From contig JAPLAE010000054.1 in NCBI GenBank assembly GCA_026393455.1, positions 1 to 38,755 on the forward strand: a DNA stretch of 38,755 nucleotides, given 5' to 3'. The translations under genes and the position numbers were made by a program. The notes beneath the pieces are model-generated. The model was not told the DNA's origin and made no database searches. It saw only the letters and a list, made by a program, of their open reading frames with translations. This DNA comes from Actinomycetota bacterium. GTDB lineage: Bacteria; Actinomycetota; Acidimicrobiia; Acidimicrobiales; Acidimicrobilacustridaceae. Below are positions 35,742-38,755 of this stretch, one piece after another (within the stretch, counting starts at the first letter, position 1; every line of letters starts with the position of its first letter).

Positions 35742-36494
35742 TCAGGACTTGGCGGCAATCTGAGCCCGAAGTTGTGCGAGAAGTTCAACAAATGCCGCAC
35801 CACCAAGTGAAGCCAGTTGCGGACCCAACTCTGCCGAAACCGCGTCTTCCGAATTCGTTACGGCGTCCATCCCAAGAACTGTGGCTTTCATAGAACGAAC
35901 AACCTCGGGAGGGCCTGCTGCAGCCTTGGCCGCCATCGCATGAGCGATATCGAGGAGTTCCGCATCAGGCACGCACTTCCATACCAATCCAATTTCTGCG
36001 GCACGCGCTCCATCAACTACTTCACCGAAGAGCACAAGCGCCATCGTGGTCTGTAGATCGGTAATCCGGCGCAGTCGCCAGGTGTTCCCGCCGCCTGGAT
36101 GGAGGCCAATCTGAAGAAAACGGGTATCGAACTTCGCCGACTGTCCAGCAAGGATCACGTCGCACGCCAACGCAAGATTTAGTCCTGCGCCAACAGCGGC
36201 GCCATTCACCGCCGCGACTGTGGGCAAGGGTGAATTGGCGAGTCGAAGAAAGCCTGAATAGATCGTGCGCAGCTTTTCTTCCGTGTCACACGCAGCGAGG
36301 TCATCGAGATCAGCGCCTGCGCAGAATGCCGGCGGCGCTCCAGTGACAACGATCGCACCGACATCGCCGCGAGATTCGAGTTCATCCATCCCCTCGAGCA
36401 CAGCAGTGTTGAGCGCTGCGGAAACAATGTTCCGGCGTCCAGGGTCATTCAGGGTGATGGTGGCAACACGGTCAGAAACTTCGAGCGTGATCAT
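35742..36494 (-). CDS. Enoyl-CoA hydratase/isomerase family protein lacking both usual glutamates
   Basis: 250 residues. Crotonase fold: FCAGADLDDL and NGAAVGAGLNLALACD make the oxyanion hole. The positions of the two catalytic glutamates of hydratases are replaced: GAGLN instead of GGGCE, and FLQIGLHPGGGNTW instead of PEILLG-type sequence. Hydration is therefore unlikely, and an isomerase, ring-opening hydrolase or dehalogenase-type reaction is possible. It is 40 bases downstream of the acyl-CoA dehydrogenase and closely followed by the CoA-transferase. Confidence 0.88.
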   Translation of the reverse strand: MITLEVSDRVATITLNDPGRRNIVSAALNTAVLEGMDELESRGDVGAIVVTGAPPAFCAGADLDDLAACDTEEKLRTIYSGFLRLANSPLPTVAAVNGAAVGAGLNLALACDVILAGQSAKFDTRFLQIGLHPGGGNTWRLRRITDLQTTMALVLFGEVVDGARAAEIGLVWKCVPDAELLDIAHAMAAKAAAGPPEVVRSMKATVLGMDAVTNSEDAVSAELGPQLASLGGAAFVELLAQLRAQIAAKS

Positions 36495-36534
36495 GGCGTC
36501 ATTGTTACCTGTCTCAGGCAGAAGTGCAGGGCCG

Positions 36535-37644
36535 TCAACGCGGAAGGCCCAAAACCCGGTCGCCCAGAATATTTCTCATCACGTTAGAGGTGCCCCCCAT
36601 GATTGTGTAGGCCGGGGCATACGCGATTTCCGTCGACCATTCCGAATGCAACATTGCTTCTGGGCCCATGATCCGGGCGGCAAAGTCGGCGACTCGCTGT
36701 TCGTACTCGGTGCAGACACATTTCGTTCCGGCAGCGAAACCTGCAGGCGTCTGGCCAAGCACACTTCGGTAGACCAACAATCGGCCCACAATGAAGCCGA
36801 TCTCGAGTTCGGCAATCTCCTGCCGAATGATCGGATCGGTCGTATCCGCCATCTCGCGGGCATGCAAGTACAGCGCTCGGTTCGAAACCAGTCGGTCGAT
36901 TCCACCGCGCTCATGTTCAAGTTGACGCATTGTCTGAGAAAACGCGTTGCCCTCTACGCCAACAAGATTTCCGATCGGCACTCGTACGTTGTCGAACCAC
37001 ACTTCATTGAAGTGGCGAGCATCGACCATGTCGCGAATCGATCGGACTTCAATCCCCGGCGTGTCCATTGGCACGATGATTTCGCTGATGCCCAAGTGAG
37101 GTTTGTTGGGAACCGACTCCGTGCGACAGATCAAATAGCAATAGTCAGATTCATGGGCGAATGACGTCCAGATCTTTTGTCCGTTGATGACCCACTCGTC
37201 GCCATCGCGAACCGCCGAAGTCGTCAACGAGGCGAGGTCAGACCCACTATTTGGTTCCGACATACCGATGCACCACGTGACATCGCCCGCCAAAATTTCA
37301 GGAAGATACCGCTCACATTGTTCTGCAGTCCCAAACGTATAAAGCCCCGGACCCATCTGGCGATCAGCAAACCACGTGGCGCCGATTGGAACACCCGCCG
37401 TGATGAGCGCTTCGCTCACAATCAATCGGTCCACCGGAGAACGACCACCACCGCCGAATTCTTTCGGCCACGTCATTCCGATCCAGCCTCGTTGCGCCAA
37501 CTCTTGCGAACACTCTCGTGAGAACGAACACAGCCACGAATCATTAAAGCGGCCGTACTTCGCAACAGCCGCGGACGCGAATGTTTCGGCCTCGGCTTTC
37601 AGCGCATGAAGATCGTCATCGAGAGTGAAATCCACAACTGTCAA
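36535..37644 (-). CDS. Acyl-CoA dehydrogenase
   Basis: 369 residues from TTG 37644 (a GTG three codons in is an alternative; no clear ribosome site). Motifs are GMSEPNSGSDLASL and WVINGQKIWTSFAHESDYCYLICRT in the middle domain, and IMGGTSNVMRNILGDRVLGLPR at the end. The EGT of the other dehydrogenase in this window (9648-10865) is GGT here, so the base lies elsewhere, as in actinobacterial sterol and long-chain FadE types. It introduces the alpha,beta double bond in the acid activated by the neighbouring synthetase. Confidence 0.92.
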   Translation of the reverse strand: MTVVDFTLDDDLHALKAEAETFASAAVAKYGRFNDSWLCSFSRECSQELAQRGWIGMTWPKEFGGGGRSPVDRLIVSEALITAGVPIGATWFADRQMGPGLYTFGTAEQCERYLPEILAGDVTWCIGMSEPNSGSDLASLTTSAVRDGDEWVINGQKIWTSFAHESDYCYLICRTESVPNKPHLGISEIIVPMDTPGIEVRSIRDMVDARHFNEVWFDNVRVPIGNLVGVEGNAFSQTMRQLEHERGGIDRLVSNRALYLHAREMADTTDPIIRQEIAELEIGFIVGRLLVYRSVLGQTPAGFAAGTKCVCTEYEQRVADFAARIMGPEAMLHSEWSTEIAYAPAYTIMGGTSNVMRNILGDRVLGLPR

Positions 37645-37668
37645 TCTAGGAGAAAGAACGCCAGATGC

Positions 37669-38755
37669 TCAGCCCAGGAGGTCGGCGAGGACCTCACGGC
37701 GAAGAAGCTTGCCGGTCGGCGTATGCGGTAATTCGTCGCGGAATTCAATGCGATAGGGAGTCTTTGAACTACGCAGATGCAACTGGCAATAGTCGTGGAG
37801 TTCGTCGACCGATACCGACGCACCCGGCTTCATGACAACTACAGCAGCGATCTGCTGACCCCATTCATCGTCGGGGATTCCTACAACCGCCGCATCGACA
37901 ATCGCTTCGTGGCGACGCAAGACGTCTTCGATTTCCGCCGGGGCGATGTTCTCGCCGCCGCGAATAATGGTGTCATCGGCACGACCCTCAATGAAGAGGT
38001 AGTCGTCTTGATCGATCCAACCACGATCTTTAGTCGGGAACCATCCTTCGGCATCGACGACACTTCCACTTTCGTATTCGCCCGAAACCTGTTCACCCCG
38101 CAGGAAGACCAAACCGGGTTCGCCAACGGGAAGGACAGTGCCATCTTCGTCGCGCACTTCAACTTCGATACCAGGAAGCACCTTGCCAACCGAGCCAAGT
38201 CGAACTTTGGCAACTGGATCTCCAGCAAATGCCGCGTCGTGATCTTCGGGCCCGAGCAACGCGATTGTCGATGAGGTTTCCGTCAACCCATAGGCATTCA
38301 CGAATCCCGTGCCGGCGAACAACTCAAGGGCTTGCTCAAGAACGGGAAGCGGCATGCGCGCTCCGCCATAAGAAAGCGTTGCCAGCGATGGCGCATCGGC
38401 CGGCGAACCATCGAGCAATTGAACAACACGAGCCAGCATCGTTGGAACAACCATCGCCTGAGTGATGCGTTCGTTACGAATTGTGTCGAGCCACACCTGA
38501 GCATCGAAGGATTCGAGATACACAATGCGACGGCCCGAGTACATGTTCGACAGAAGGTTGGCCAAACCAGCGATGTGATACGGCGGAACGGTGACAAGCG
38601 CAGCTTGTTCTGGGTCAGCCCCAGCGAATTCAACAGTGCCGATCACATAGGCAGTGAGATGGCGATGGCGAAGCAGCGCCGCTTTTGGCGTACCCGAAGT
38701 TCCAGACGTGTAGAGAACAATTGCGACATCTTCGGGATCGACGAAGGCCGGAAGT
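37669..38755 (-). CDS. Acyl-CoA synthetase (AMP-forming), 5' end outside the window
   Basis: The frame stays open to the right edge. Upstream of the first GTG (38646) it reads IVLYTSGTSGTPKAALLRH, the ATP-binding signature, so the gene is cut and not short. Further motifs are PPYHIAGLANLL, AYGLTETSSTIALLG, DAEGWFPTKDRGW, GRADDTIIRGGENIAPAEIE and the catalytic Lys region HTPTGKLLRRE. It activates a carboxylic acid to its CoA ester and is the first visible gene of the minus-strand cluster, 24 bases before the acyl-CoA dehydrogenase. The last position of the window (38755) belongs to an incomplete codon. Confidence 0.93.
   Translation of the reverse strand, partial: LPAFVDPEDVAIVLYTSGTSGTPKAALLRHRHLTAYVIGTVEFAGADPEQAALVTVPPYHIAGLANLLSNMYSGRRIVYLESFDAQVWLDTIRNERITQAMVVPTMLARVVQLLDGSPADAPSLATLSYGGARMPLPVLEQALELFAGTGFVNAYGLTETSSTIALLGPEDHDAAFAGDPVAKVRLGSVGKVLPGIEVEVRDEDGTVLPVGEPGLVFLRGEQVSGEYESGSVVDAEGWFPTKDRGWIDQDDYLFIEGRADDTIIRGGENIAPAEIEDVLRRHEAIVDAAVVGIPDDEWGQQIAAVVVMKPGASVSVDELHDYCQLHLRSSKTPYRIEFRDELPHTPTGKLLRREVLADLLG

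Overview
The window is a densely packed bacterial chromosome segment. Base composition, GTG/TTG starts and gene content (Rpf-type resuscitation factor, PaaX regulator, thiolase/OB-fold pair, hotdog thioesterases, many acyl-CoA enzymes) point to a high-GC actinobacterium, most likely class Acidimicrobiia. That placement is inferred from gene families; no rRNA or other marker is present. There are no tRNAs, CRISPR arrays or insertion sequences.

Layout. 1-1157: end of a GT4 glycosyltransferase coupled to a small membrane protein. 1166-3384 (-): a Zn-ribbon/OB-fold protein followed by an SCP-x-type thiolase whose reading frame runs on into a complete TetR regulator. 3469-6136 (+): the unusual part. 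A short Tat-signal protein that ends early is followed by a methyltransferase gene split by a frameshift, then by two tandem genes whose first 76 residues are ubiquitin (about 86% and 70% identical to human ubiquitin by hand alignment). Both are fused to the same roughly 145-residue beta-rich extension. 6240-9614 (+): an MTA/SAH deaminase-type amidohydrolase and an OafA-type acyltransferase with an SGNH domain. 9648-13604 (-): acyl-CoA dehydrogenase, MFS exporter and cysS. 13682-16315 (+): valS. 16244-19585 (-): MscS channel, Fe/Mn superoxide dismutase, Rpf and MsrA. 19639-21589 (+): menC and an SDR. 21605-24496 (-): a D-aminoacylase-like amidohydrolase and a degenerate SGNH-like secreted protein. 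24556-28030 (+): two coupled hotdog thioesterases and an acyl-CoA synthetase. 28141-38755 (-): a ten-gene, tightly overlapped catabolic cluster: acyl-CoA synthetase (cut by the window end), acyl-CoA dehydrogenase, two crotonases, a permuted CoA-transferase, two amidohydrolases, a methyltransferase, a Rieske oxygenase and a PaaX regulator.

How it works together. The right third reads as a CoA-dependent route that activates and oxidises an unidentified, probably ring-containing, carboxylic acid, with a Rieske oxygenase and a PaaX-type regulator. The middle is housekeeping: translation, redox defence, wall remodelling and menaquinone synthesis. The ubiquitin island matches neither. It carries no recognisable E1, E2, E3 or deubiquitinase, neither ubiquitin domain ends in Gly-Gly, and the extension resembles the C-terminal part of a lectin-like jelly-roll domain whose N-terminal part appears in the truncated Tat protein just upstream. 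This island is the main candidate for an undescribed system.
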